A DNA stretch of 64,000 bases from Berberis thunbergii (lineage: Eukaryota; Streptophyta; Magnoliopsida; Ranunculales; Berberidaceae): assembly GCA_003290165.1 (NCBI GenBank), contig QNQO01006969.1:124001-188000 (forward strand), in the 5' to 3' direction. Each line of letters begins with the position of its first letter. Position 1 is the stretch's first letter. A program made the translations under genes and the position numbers. The notes under the pieces were generated by a model that saw nothing but the letters and a program-made list of their open reading frames with translations, did not search any database and was not told where the DNA came from. Shown here one piece after another: positions 21,601 through 31,789 of this stretch.

Positions 21601-22382
21601 AGTATGGTATGCCACTTATAATCTTCATTAAGAAATAAAACTCAAAAGACTAAATATCAGTCAGGGTAGTCAGCTCTTATATATAAAGTATAAAAGAATG
21701 CAAACTGACAAAGATATCACGTATAATGTAAGACAGTAGACCCAAGTACCTCTTGCTAAATAAGTCAATTTAGAGGACATCTTAGTTCACTTGAACATTT
21801 TTTTTCTATGATCCCAGATGGCCCATGTCAAACATGAACTAAGTGAACTTGTCCTAGAGAGATCCAAACTGAAATACAAGAACATTTTTTGATGAAAACA
21901 GGTACACTGCTTTATTTGCATCATAACACAATTTTACAAATTTCCTAGAAAGGAAAACATGATTAAGTTACTTGATGAGTAGTAAATCAACAACAGAAGG
22001 ATGGTGCTTTGTCTTAATGGGAACAGGGGGCATTACATCATTTCGTCAAGCAAATCTTATGGCAACATTTTTGCTGCAACAAAAGGATTCGACAAAGTTA
22101 CTTAAGATTAATATTACTAATTAGAAGACTTACCAAATAAATTTAACCACAAACTTACTCTGCTGTATTCGAGACAAATTTAAAGAGAAAATGAGCATAT
22201 GGGGTTATTACAGCCATCTGTCACATATAATGCAAAATCTTTGACTACATAAAGCAATATCAGAGATATTAGGCAAGCCATAGACTCATGTCATTATTAT
22301 CTTGGTAAACAATCAAATATTAAGCTATCATGGCTAGGCTTTAAATTTTTAGAACTAATAGAATTTGTTAGATGACACTCAC

Positions 22383-22682
22383 ACGATAAGTTTTCCAGTT
22401 TCCCTCAATGACAACTTGAATTTCTCCCCCATGCCACCTTTCCTTGTCGTCTCTTTTTTCATGAACATGTATATGTGGAATGTTTCTGAATAGCAGAAAA
22501 AAAAATAGTTTAATTGCTACTTTTAGCAAAAATATTTTAAATTTTGGAAAACCATCCAGGACAATATAGTTTTCGTCTTTGAGATAATACCGATGAATGT
22601 CTATATCCAGCCTGCAAAATGATATATAATACTGGCCTTTCATTGATGATAAGATCTCAATAGGAAGACCCGTACTCATTTG
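22383..22682 (-). pseudogene. TOP6B: Captured DNA topoisomerase VI subunit B fragment
   Basis: Plant TOP6B pairs with the A subunit in a type II topoisomerase needed for endoreduplication. On the minus strand one exon (about 22682-22591) encodes STGLPIEILSSMKGQYYISF and RLDIDIH. It is joined by a GT-AG intron (22590-22486) to an exon (22485-22383) encoding NIPHIHVHEKRDDKERWHGG and IQVVIEGNWKTYR, followed by a GTGAGT donor. The phase fits: a split arginine codon restores the frame across the intron. Only a mid-protein portion (end of the GHKL ATPase domain/transducer junction) is present. Confidence 0.85.
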
Positions 22683-22689
22683 GACCAAA

Positions 22690-23880
22690 TAATGCCTACA
22701 TATGTCATCAGCAGCCTACCTTACTACAATTTGCATGACTAGCCTGAAATGTATAGTGTAGCCTTCATAAAGTTGCCAAAACCTTTTAACTGACTATCAT
22801 TAACGCACTTCATAATAAAGATTAAAACTGGATTGGACAAATAAGTAATGAGTTGAGGAAATACCATTTTTGCACCCAGTCCAAATTTACTTCATCAGCA
22901 ATTATACGATATTTGCTAACTTCATCTACATTCAAAACAATTGGTTATCGACTGAACTTGTTTAAAATCAACAAGCAATAATCTCAAATAATAATATGGA
23001 ACCTATGGTCACTCTAAAAATTTGGAAGTTTGCCATTCTCAATGGATTTTCTTCGATTGCACAATGGAACACAATTTGGGTTTACTCTTTGGTATCTGTT
23101 AAAAACATCAACAAAACTCAAAATAGTTAGATTAGATTATATGAGAAGGAAGAACATCTAAGAAGACAATAAAAAGTAACATAAAGTAGATTTGTCAGCC
23201 ATCTAAACACTCTACACCTTCCAAAAGACATCAACACAATCCCAGATTTGACATCACACCAAAGTCTCACACCCCTCTCCCTCTATTCCCATTAAACCAT
23301 CCATTTCAATCATAAAATATAGAAAAAATAGTAGAAATATTGAATGTAAAAACAACCATTTCTCAATTTAAAAAGAGGTCTCATTTCTCTGGAAAATCTA
23401 ATCTGAAAAAGCATAGAAAGAGGCAATTTTTGCCTTGGTCACTTATTAAGTAAACTATGGTCACTCTAAGTAGCTTTATTAGGAGAAAAATCTATAAGTT
23501 CGGCCAATTTTCTAACAAATGCAAATTTTAAACACAAATGATAACATAATTAAACATCTGATGTAGAATCTGAATTAAGTAAAAGTGGATGATGAACACA
23601 AAATTGCCTCACCTCAAGAAAGAACTAGAAATCGATTTCATCATCCATGTTGATCCCGTACGATTAAAACATAAACGAAGCTTTCTCTTTCTCCATATGG
23701 AAAGCCCTCCAGCGTCACTCAACCCAACTCCTTCCTCATCGCAAGAAAATGCAAAAACAACAACAACAAAATCAAACCTCACTTTCGTTATTATTTCAGA
23801 TTTCAAAATAAATATCGGATGATAATTTTAGGGCTTGCTTACAAGAGATTTCTAACTGCGGAGCTCGACTTGAGTGAACT
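22690..23880. other. Right interior of CACTA element 2, one unassigned exon-like piece
   Basis: On the minus strand at about 22925-22865 an exon-like piece encodes NVDEVSKYRIIADEVNLDWV. I do not recognise the protein. At 23806-23609 a minus-strand open stretch of 65 codons, rich in basic residues, is likewise unassigned. The remainder is AT-rich. Confidence 0.35.
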
Positions 23881-24370
23881 GGTTTTGGAGCCATGATTCT
23901 AAAACCAGGATTTCAGTGTAACCTACTAAAGCCATTATTTAGTTTTCTTTTGAAGCCAAAATGTCTCTCGATCTGTCTCTTTCCCTGGATCTCTTTCTCA
24001 CTAGCTATCTCCTTCATTCTCTCACTCTCTCTCTCCCTCAATATCGCTCTCTTTTTAGATCTCTCTTTCTCCCTGGATCTTTCTCTCCATGGATCTTTTT
24101 CCCTCCATATCTCTCTCCCGGGATCTCACTCTCTCCCTCGTTCGTATTCCCAATGGAAAGAAAATAAGGGTTGTGCCCTTGGTTAGAGATAGCGGCGTGT
24201 TTTGGTGAACTTTTTGAGTGAAATCGGGCAGTTTCAATATTTTTTATTTCCCACTTCCATTTCTAAAACGTTTTAATGTTGTAATGCCATTAAAACTTCG
24301 CTTTTGATAGCAAAAATGTAAAAAACGCTATATTTAATTGTTATTAATGGGAATATGTGGTGTAGTGAGA

Positions 24371-24530
24371 TGTCATATGTAGACTTGTCTATTGCTTTTG
24401 TGCCATCAGACGAATACGACAGTTTGGACCCTGATGCATAGGTCGTAGTGCGTGTGGAAGCGACTACTGCTCCTTCCCCCGCTAAGCTTAACTCTTTTGT
24501 TTTTGTACCTTATCCTGATAAGGAGTGAAC
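24371..24530 (+). pseudogene. C-terminal end of the TAT/Ogre antisense ORF
   Basis: Directly after CACTA element 2 the antisense ORF resumes with MSYVDLSIAFVPSDEYDSLD, then an alanine/proline tail, and stops at about 24528. Joined across both insertions it gives the end of a coiled-coil protein. Confidence 0.6.
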
Positions 24531-25060
24531 TTTGTATTCTTGTACCTTTTTTGTTCGAACGTTAATGAAAACAGTTTTATCCGTTTTGTGATCGTTGCCA
24601 CTATTGTATGTTTTTCGTTTTGCCTTGTCCTCTTGCTTTGGCATAGGCTGGTTGAACCATTAGGACGTCGAGTGGTCTGTCTGCTCCTAGGAGCTTTACC
24701 GTTTGCATTGCAAATGACTCAGAGTCACTATTGCATAATCATGTTCGATAGCGGGTATGTTGTGGACAGTTTAGCCTGCGCTGTCTTCTCCTTGAGGTAA
24801 GCTGCTGGAGGCCTGCCTTGCTTGTCTGGTTGGTCGGCTGCAACTGTTGCTATGAGCAAGTTGTGATAGTCGAGGGTACGTGTTGAAACGTTTGTATCGA
24901 GTCAGGTGTCATAAGCTCGGGTTGACACACTATGTATCATTTATTTGGGCACTGGCCGGATGATTTATGTGTCAGCGCGAGTTGTCTTTGCTGATAATAG
25001 GATGCAAGTCCGTTTGAGCATGAAGACACTAACTTAGCTAGATTCAATTTTGTGGCCAAT
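24531..25060. other. Non-coding part of the TAT/Ogre element next to its tandem array
   Basis: No motif recognised. It lies between the antisense ORF and the tandem repeat array and probably belongs to the element's long untranslated region. Confidence 0.4.
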
Positions 25061-25069
25061 GTTTCGTAG

Positions 25070-25800
25070 GAGAACACTGGTCGCGTGGCGAGCTGCTTGG
25101 GGCTCCCACCTTCTGAACCATCTATGTCTAAACAATATGGATTATAGGTTTGGGGAATAAGGATTTGGCGACTACGCTAAAGAGAGATAGTCCCGTGGCG
25201 AGCCATCGACATCAGTCAGGGACTGACTAGTCTTCCACCTTTTGAATCATCTATACCCACGCAGTGGGGGCTACAAGTTCGAGTCAAAGTGGTTCGGCGA
25301 TCAGGCTGAAAAGAAGTGGTCCCGTGGCAAGCCGTCGGAATCAGTTCGAGACTAACTAGGCTCACACCTTGTAAATCATCTACTCCTATGCACATCAAGC
25401 TACAAATTTGTGAGTTTTTGGCGACCACACTGAAGAGCAGTAGTTTCGTGGCAAGCCGTCGAAATCAGTTTGCAAGTGACTAGGCTCCCACTTTCTAAAC
25501 TATCTACACCCGTTTAGTGGGGCTACAAGTCCATGGTTGGCGATTCAGCGACCACTCTGAAAAGAAGTGGTCCCATGGCAAGCCATCGGAATTAGTTCAT
25601 GACTAACTAGGCTCACACCTTCTAAACTATCTACACCCACGCAATGAGCACTACAAGTACAGGGTTGGTAATTCGACGACCACGCTGAAAAGTAGTGGTC
25701 CGGTGGTGAGCCATCGGAATCATTTCGAGACTGACTAGGCTCCCACCTTCCAAACCATCTACACTGCGTAGTGGAGGCTACAGGTTTGGGTTTTGATAAG
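25070..25800. repeat. Tandem array with a unit of about 125 bp inside the retrotransposon
   Basis: Five to six diverged copies. Each contains GTGGTCCCGTGGCAAGCC-type sequence (near 25191, 25319, 25446, 25570 and 25697), then GACTAACTAGGCTCACACC-like sequence, then CATCTACACCCACGCAGTG-like sequence. Spacing is 123-127 bp. Short open stretches on the minus strand here are by-products of the repetition. TAT/Ogre elements are known for hypervariable tandem repeats in this position, and such arrays can seed satellite DNA. Confidence 0.85.
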
Positions 25801-27480
25801 AAGTTTTTGTTTCCAGTCGTCACCGGCTAGGCTTACTTGATCGGGTTCGGTGATCATTGACCACGAAAGGGGCAACGATCCCTAGCATGTCGTCGTCACC
25901 AGGCATGATAGTATTGATTAGACTCTCACTTCCTAAACCATCAGGATCTACACTGGGCAGACTAGGTGTCGGGATGTACCAGAAGTCATCGTCATCAGCC
26001 TTGGCTGACTAAGCTTGCCCGGTTTGATAGAGGTCCCGCCTGCTTGAGGGCATGCGAACCCATGCCCGCTAGTGTCGCACACTAAGTGGACAACATTACC
26101 TTAAATTAAACAGTGATTCGTAGGTACGATCCGTGCATCAAAGCTAACTTGGATATTTTATGCTCGTGCCAAGCATGTACCAGAATATTGTTTGAATAAT
26201 AAGCCAAGCCTATGGGCCAACAGAGGAAGAGCTAGGGTTTCCTATACGATTGTGCTACGTGTATGACATAAATCGCGCGGTAAAACATATATGGCATAAG
26301 TTGCGGGACAGTTGAGTATCGGTTACTCCCCCTCAATTGATGGGGTTGCGTGCAACACCATTAATTGAATGAACGTGGTCTACGCAGTTTCCTTGGGAAC
26401 CACTGTCTCCTCGTTTTCCATACGGTATTCAATGCTTGACAGTTAATGTTGGGGTACCCGTTTGGTGAACCATCATTTCTATATAATAGCGTTTTCCAAT
26501 CATTGTAGGCACTATCTTTTGCAGAGCGTATCTCTTGTAATGTTCTTGTTTGAAGAAAATGCTTTGGGTTTTCGAAATGCTGAAGGGGATTCTTCCACTC
26601 TGGAGTCTTCGAATGTTTTGACATTTACACCGATCATCCCCAATCATAATCGTTGTAATGTGTGGTCACTAGTTCTAGGTGGGCACGTAGTTGATCTGTT
26701 GAGATCTCATAATATTTTTTCACATTGCGGAGAAGTAGTATAGGTTTTCTATCAAACGAGACATCTTAGTGTTACTTTCGTGTCGCTTGTGTCTGCGCGT
26801 ATGCGATTCCCTTTGCTAACTCATGGATGATCGAAGTGTTAGCGGATGTGTGGTGCTTCCAGTGGTGGTAGCTCTAAGTCACCCTGGGTACCGCACATGG
26901 GAAAAGTGTTATGGTGTGTCTGTACTGCGAGACCTTGACTGCTTCGTCGCTTGTAGCCATCCCCATCCACCTTCTTCTATCTTTTTCGGGAGGTCAAAAA
27001 TTGTTTGAGGGAGTCTGCAAGGGGTTTGGATGCCTTTCGAGGAAGTTAGTAATCCGTTGTAAGGTCTACATCGCTGTTTTAGGGGCGCCATCCTGGGGTG
27101 ATTCAATGGAACAATCAACCGCTAAGTCTTTTCAATCCCCTCTGACACTTTGTCCTTTATCTTGGGAAGGGGTCGCACGAAGTCCATTGAATATCTTTAT
27201 TGACACTTGCAAATAGCTTGCATGTCCTTCTTTGGATACCTTTACGTAGTTAGATCGACTAAGAGAGTCTTTACTTCATGTTGCACTGAATTTAGATGCT
27301 TGTAGTATGTAGTCTTTTGTATTCGCCCCAAGGCGCTTGTTGTTACATCTTTCCAGTAATCAATAGAGTTTGTTTTCACAATTCTTTCTTTATTTCTTAA
27401 ATGATTGCAAATCACATAAGTCTTGAAGAACAAAAACTCTACATAAGGGAAATATATAATCGAAAAAAGACTAACTGTTG
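25801..27480 (-). pseudogene. Decayed pol-side region of the TAT/Ogre element
   Basis: This is where reverse transcriptase, RNase H and integrase should lie on the minus strand, downstream of protease. I find only weak hints: a YSMDFVRPLPK stretch near 27190 that resembles the integrase core start (WG-DIIGPLP). No YVDD-type reverse transcriptase motif is visible. At 25860-26100 there are diverged scraps of the adjacent tandem repeat. The domain content is therefore deleted or heavily mutated. Confidence 0.35.
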
Positions 27481-27688
27481 ACGGAGAAAAAATTGACCCT
27501 AGTCCTGATGTGAATTTGGATGGCCTTTGTGGATCGTAGGTATCCCTAGTGGACTGTGAGATTTGTTGGCGTTACAGAGGTTACTGAAGAGTAAACCTTG
27601 TAAAGGGGTTAATCTTCGTGCCGATGAAAGGTCGGGGGTTGTGTTCCCATGTGCCTTGGCCTTTGTCGTCATTTGACCTGGCACTGGT

Positions 27689-28171
27689 TCAGGCTGCTCC
27701 GCAGGATGTAGTTGGATTTGAGAGCTTTCTATTTGTTTCAATGGCGTAATGGCAACCTTGTGCAATAGGTTGGTCTCCACGTATTGTCCCTTCGAAGTGG
27801 TTAGCGGTGTACTTAACGCACTGGTGAAAGGTGGAGACTATTGCTTCCATTTGGTGGAGCCATAGTCTTCCCAAGATAAGGCTGTAGGTCAATGGCGCGT
27901 CTATTACCATGAAGTCCAGAAACATGACCTTTCTTAGTTGCGACTCTCCTACCATTATTGCTAACCTTATCTTTCCGATGGGGAAAAATTTCTCCCTGTT
28001 GAATCCAATCAGCGTGTAATCTGTAGACATCAAGTTTTCCTCCTTGAGGTCTATACTGTAGAACGCGCTGTAGAACGGGATGTTGAGCAAGCTTCCTGTG
28101 TCTACTAGATCTCTCTTTACCTCCCACCATGCAATGGAGACTGAGATGACTAGAGCATCATTGTGCGGCAA
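27689..28171 (-). pseudogene. Retrotransposon aspartic protease (gypsy type)
   Basis: A 160-codon minus-strand open stretch starts PHNDALVISVSIAWWEVKRD and carries LVDTGSLLNIPFY, the retropepsin active-site pattern (D-T-G), then FLDFMVIDAPLTYSLILGRL, the second conserved block (I-L-G-R). The protease would cleave the Gag-Pol polyprotein. It lies downstream of gag in the same strand, as expected for Ty3/gypsy. No start or catalytic partner domains remain open, so it is scored as a remnant. Confidence 0.75.
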
Positions 28172-28299
28172 TCGGACTCATTCATGGTCTTTGTCCGTAA
28201 CGGTCAAGGTGGGAATGAGGCTTTGAACCCTCGAGTGGCAAATGCGTTTGTCCTCGTCCGCGGGTTGTATCTGCATCTCCAGTAGAGTTTGCTTTCGGC

Positions 28300-29777
28300 A
28301 CCTATATGACTGGTCTTCACTCGGTCCGACTCCATGAAGTACATAGATTATCCTGGAGTATCCTTATTTATTTCTTTAACTGACTCCCCCCGATCCATCA
28401 TTCATTCTGGTCAATTCTCAGAGTTCATGAATTTTTTTAGTTTGCCCTACGGTTCCAATACTCGACCTCATGCCTCATACTCTTGCAGTTGTTGGTATTG
28501 TGGCCACCCTCCTTGTGGTACGCGTAGTACTTGTCGTTTTCACGCTTGGAGGGGTCTCCACGTTGCTTTGAAGGCTACTTCAAATCTTTCAAGTTTTTAT
28601 GGAGTTTAGTACGTTCGACAGGCTAGAATTGAGGGGTGTCGTGGCTCTAGATCCAACGTAGTTGGAGGCTTTTTCTGGCCTGGATCAACTAGGGTCTAAC
28701 CTGTTGTCACTGCGCTTTCACTTGCTCCTTTCTTCATTTTCATGTTTTTTCCCCTCCTTTTTGTCCTTAGGAGTGGAGGGCTTTTTCTCGATTCGGTTTC
28801 CCTCTTCATGGTCCTCAACTCCTCGAAGGTAATGTGTTTCTGGACGCTCTTGAGGAGATTCATTATGTCCAGAAAGGGCTACAAGGTGAGGTCTTCGTAA
28901 AGCTTTCCCTTATTGAGGCCCACAGTGAAAGTTGTCACGGATGTGTCGTTGCTGCATCCGTCAATGAGAGTCAGCTTGTTGTTGAAGCGTGTGACATACT
29001 CTCTGAGTGTCTCATTGAACTTCTGCTTTAGAGAGAGTATGTAGTGTGGGCATTTTTGGAAACGTTGGCTCCAAACAAATCGTGTCAGGAACTCCTTTGC
29101 CAGCATCTTGAAGGAGTCGATCGACCTCAGTGGAAGGTTGTGGAATCATGTTAGTGCCGACTTTTTCAGGCTAATGGGAAGAGTTATGCACATCACCGAC
29201 TCGGATCCTTCTTTGAGAGCCATTACGTGCTGGTAATGGTGCAGGTAGTCAAATGAGTCGGTGGTTCCATCGTAGAAGTCGAGCTTCAGGGGAGTGAACT
29301 TCCTCGAAAATGTCTCATCCATGATTCAGTCCACAAATGGTGGGACAGAGAAATGGTACAACACATCCGGGTCGTATGCTCTTCTGCGAAGGGGTTCTAA
29401 AGGTCGAGTCTCTCTGCCCTAGCGGCGGGCTTAGCGTTAGCCGCGCAACCTCTTTTAGTAAAATGAGAACTAGCGGGGCTTTGGCTCTCATGTGCTTGCT
29501 TTCTGCCATCCACCGAAAACGGAGGCCCGTGCTGCTCCTGGTCTCCATTAGTAGGTGGTGGATTTTGTCACGTGAGAGCATCCACCGCTTTGGTAATCTG
29601 TTGTATTTGAGATGACAACATTTTTACTCTTGGGTTTGTCATTATTGTTATCGGTGCGGGGGCATGAGTCTGTTGTCCGTGCATGACCAAAACCGCTGAA
29701 AGCAGCGGTACAGTGCCAGCTTGAGTGTTTGACGTGTCCTCATGTTCTCCGTTGTTGCATGATCTAGTGGTCACCAT
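28300..29777 (-). pseudogene. Retrotransposon gag remnant
   Basis: On the minus strand an N-terminal stretch at 29777-29568 (MVTTRSCNNGEHEDTS...) begins 75 bp inside the 5' LTR, as gag usually does. A central capsid-like block at 29106-28879 reads LSLKQKFNETLREYVTRFNN and LTLIDGCSNDTSVTTFTVGL, a form of the retrotransposon gag pattern (Q---ESLR-Y--RF). Several frame changes and stops separate the two. A zinc knuckle would be expected at about 28500-28600, where CXXC-like scraps occur, but I cannot confirm it. Confidence 0.65.
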
Positions 29778-29831
29778 TTCTCTGGGTTTTGAAGGGAGAC
29801 AGTGTTAGGGAATAGTTAGGTACTATGTCGT

Positions 29832-29851
29832 CCCCACGGACGGCGCCTAAC
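29832..29851 (-). other. Primer-binding site of the TAT/Ogre element
   Basis: Read on the minus strand next to the 5' LTR: GTTAGGCGCCGTCCGTGGGG. It resembles the TGGCGCCGTCTGTGGG sequence commonly found after the 5' LTR of plant gypsy elements, with a few substitutions. It fixes the direction of the element. Confidence 0.65.
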
Positions 29852-30529
29852 TGATGCAGTCATTTTTCGCTCCCTCCTTTGACCTAGTCCCACTGACCTT
29901 CACAAGTAATGCACATGAGCCATGGACCACCGTTGTCGTGGCCGATGGCACTCCGATGTTAAAGTCAGACAGGGATCTCAGGAAGGTGTAATGTTGTAAA
30001 CAGGGAATTTGCAGCGTATATTAGCTTACCAACCTCACGTCTTATTTATAGTGTAGGTGTCCTAGTTCTACCAAACCATTGAAGGCGTAGTTTAGAAAGG
30101 AGATATTCGTGGAGATCCTTCTCTAATTAGGAGTCATGTTGTAGGAGGGAAGTTCCTTGTTAGCCATGTGCTCCTAGATACACGGGAGATAGTTCCCAAC
30201 CCAAAGTGATCTGTAGAAGGAAGTTTCCATGCGTGGAATGTACTCTAGTATTTGCTTCCTAGTTGGAAGCATAAAGCTGATGTAATTGCCTATCTGAAAC
30301 TGATCCTCGAGATACTTGCCTTAGTAGGACTTACGGGTATTGAGGATAGTTGTGAGGCGTGTGGGCCTAGCATGTTGTAAGAGTTTGAGTTCGTCTGGCG
30401 GACTGAATTAGGCGGGCTTGGTATTGCTTGGGCTGGATCAGTGTTGGACTGATACTAGGGCTCTTAATTCCTTGAGATCATCATGACACATGTATGGCTC
30501 TAATACGTGGCCATTTTTGTGTATCATCA
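29852..30529 (-). repeat. 5' LTR of the TAT/Ogre-type element
   Basis: Direct repeat of 6396-7067. Begins TGATGCAGTC and ends GTATCATCA on the + strand, followed by the ATATA duplication at 30530-30534. Confidence 0.85.
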
Positions 30530-31148
30530 ATATATATATAGTATATAAAGATCACATACCTCTACTCCACTTCACTAAAAGACAATTGTGAAAAGTTCAC
30601 ATATCACATACCTATACACAGAAGACAATTGTGAAAAGTTTGTTTGTGTGCTAGAAGAGCATGAAACCACTTCACCAATGCATGGGAATAAATTATTCAA
30701 TTATTTATTACAAATTCATGTAAGATATGTTTTACGTATGTATGAATATGATCAGAAACACACATAAGGATTCCAACATGTATACGACATTTTGAACCGA
30801 TGTACTGCTCCTTATTATATTCTAGAAAATGTAGTTGGAGGGATTTCAATTGGAGAAGTTCATCAAATACAACTTGATGCGTCAAAAAATCATTCTCCTA
30901 TGAGTTTGACCTACAAAACAGATGTTAGATGGCCAATTACCGCAAGTTTGGTGGCCGAAGGCACTCCATTGCTTAAGTCAATAACTCGGTTTGAAGAAGG
31001 AAGTAAATCTTGACAAAACTCAGTTAAAGTTGCCTACCAGTGTCGAATGTGTCCCTTTAACTTTTATAATGGTCACAGTTACTTCTCTATGTGACTTAAG
31101 CATGTCAGGCACAACGGAAGGAGATGTTTCTCATAATAGTCTCCTCCT
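30530..31148. other. Flanking DNA with short tandem repeat, no gene assigned
   Basis: It starts with the continuation of the 6130-6395 tandem block. ACAATTGTGAAAAGTT occurs twice, at about 30583 and 30625. A 73-codon open stretch at 30792-31013 (GGISIGEVHQIQLDASKNHS) and an overlapping one to 31176 have no family I recognise. Confidence 0.4.
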
Positions 31149-31450
31149 TGATGGAGATGCACACGTGGAGGCGTAACGCTCTCCATGACTTTTTTTTTTT
31201 GGTGCAATGTTCATCTTCTTTATGAGAGAACTCGTGTCGGGCCTGGATTTGGGCTTTGATTCGTTCGAGCCTGGATTCGGGCTTTGATTATATCTTCTTA
31301 TAGTAGGCCATATCTGGGTATTTGTGGTTGACTTTATTTTTTTTTGGGTTTTACGAGCTAACCCAGTAAATGGGATGCCAAATTCTCGTGATGGATGTTT
31401 CTCTGCCACGTGTATGGCCGTGATGATTGGTCTATTTTGATGTATCATCA
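31149..31450 (-). repeat. Probable 3' LTR (short or partial) of a second TAT-like element
   Basis: Ends in GATGTATCATCA followed by GCTACTTCCCCTTAGTTAG. This matches the LTR-end and polypurine-tract layout of the first element (GTGTATCATTA then GCTACTCCCCCAG). A TGATG at 31149 may be its start. It is shorter than the LTRs of the first element, so it may be truncated or a related family. No second LTR is seen to the right. Confidence 0.5.
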
Positions 31451-31789
31451 GCTACTTCCCCTTAGTTAGTGGGTATGCTGATGTGGCCACTAACTTTATG
31501 ACAGTTTGTCTTTCAGTTCCATCATTGCCTTGTATTTAATTTTGTCAATAACTTTTTGTGGGTTGGTGTCTCGATTATTTGCTTGCCCGTTCATTTTTGT
31601 GCACATTTTTGGGATTTCACGTAGCCATCATATCTCGCACGCTTTCCCATAAGCGGTCCTTTCGTTGCTTGACTCTATAAAAGAGGATGTGACGAGTTTG
31701 TTTTCTCTATTTACACTATCTTTGAAATTAGGGTTCGTTTCTTCCTTCGCCTTTTTTGTTCTCTTTGCTCTTCTATTCCTTAATGATGT

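Larger units (their letters stand above)
18079..24367 (-). mobile_element. Pack-CACTA element 2 carrying host gene fragments
   Basis: A 6289 bp element that begins CACTACACCACAAATATTC and ends with the matching inverted GAATATGTGGTGTAGTG. It is flanked by AGA at 18076-18078 and AGA at 24368-24370. AACGCTA-type subterminal motifs lie at 18110-18250 and about 24260-24335. No transposase domain is visible. Inside, on the minus strand, are fragments of an OSCA/CSC1-like channel gene and of topoisomerase VI subunit B, with introns kept. A CT-rich stretch at about 23960-24140 resembles a plant 5' leader of a minus- or plus-strand gene. Terminal and subterminal motifs relate it to CACTA element 1. 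Confidence 0.87.
6396..30529 (-). mobile_element. TAT/Ogre-type Ty3/gypsy LTR retrotransposon with nested insertions
   Basis: Two direct repeats of about 670 bp bound the element. They begin TGATGCA and end ATCATTA or ATCATCA, giving TGATG/CATCA ends, and are flanked by ATATA on both sides (6391-6395 and 30530-30534). The transcribed strand is minus. A primer-binding-like sequence, GTTAGGCGCCGTCCGTGGGG, abuts the right LTR at 29851 downwards, and a polypurine tract, GGGGGAGTAGC on the minus strand, abuts the left LTR at 7068-7078. Gag and protease remnants are on the minus strand. An antisense ORF on the + strand lies next to the 3' LTR, and a tandem-repeat array lies between them, the layout described for TAT/Ogre elements. 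Reverse transcriptase, RNase H and integrase are lost or too decayed to recognise. Without its two CACTA insertions it measures about 9.4 kb. Confidence 0.85.

Noticed and set aside
23893..24186. Leucine/serine-rich open frames, possibly a secreted protein
   Set aside because: Derived from a TCTC/CTCC-rich stretch near the end of CACTA element 2, with no conserved pattern.
25216..25823. Repeated minus-strand frames with HCVGVD and ACHGTTSFQ blocks that resemble a protein repeat family
   Set aside because: They are translations of the 125 bp tandem array, with substitutions not biased to third positions. No start or context supports coding.
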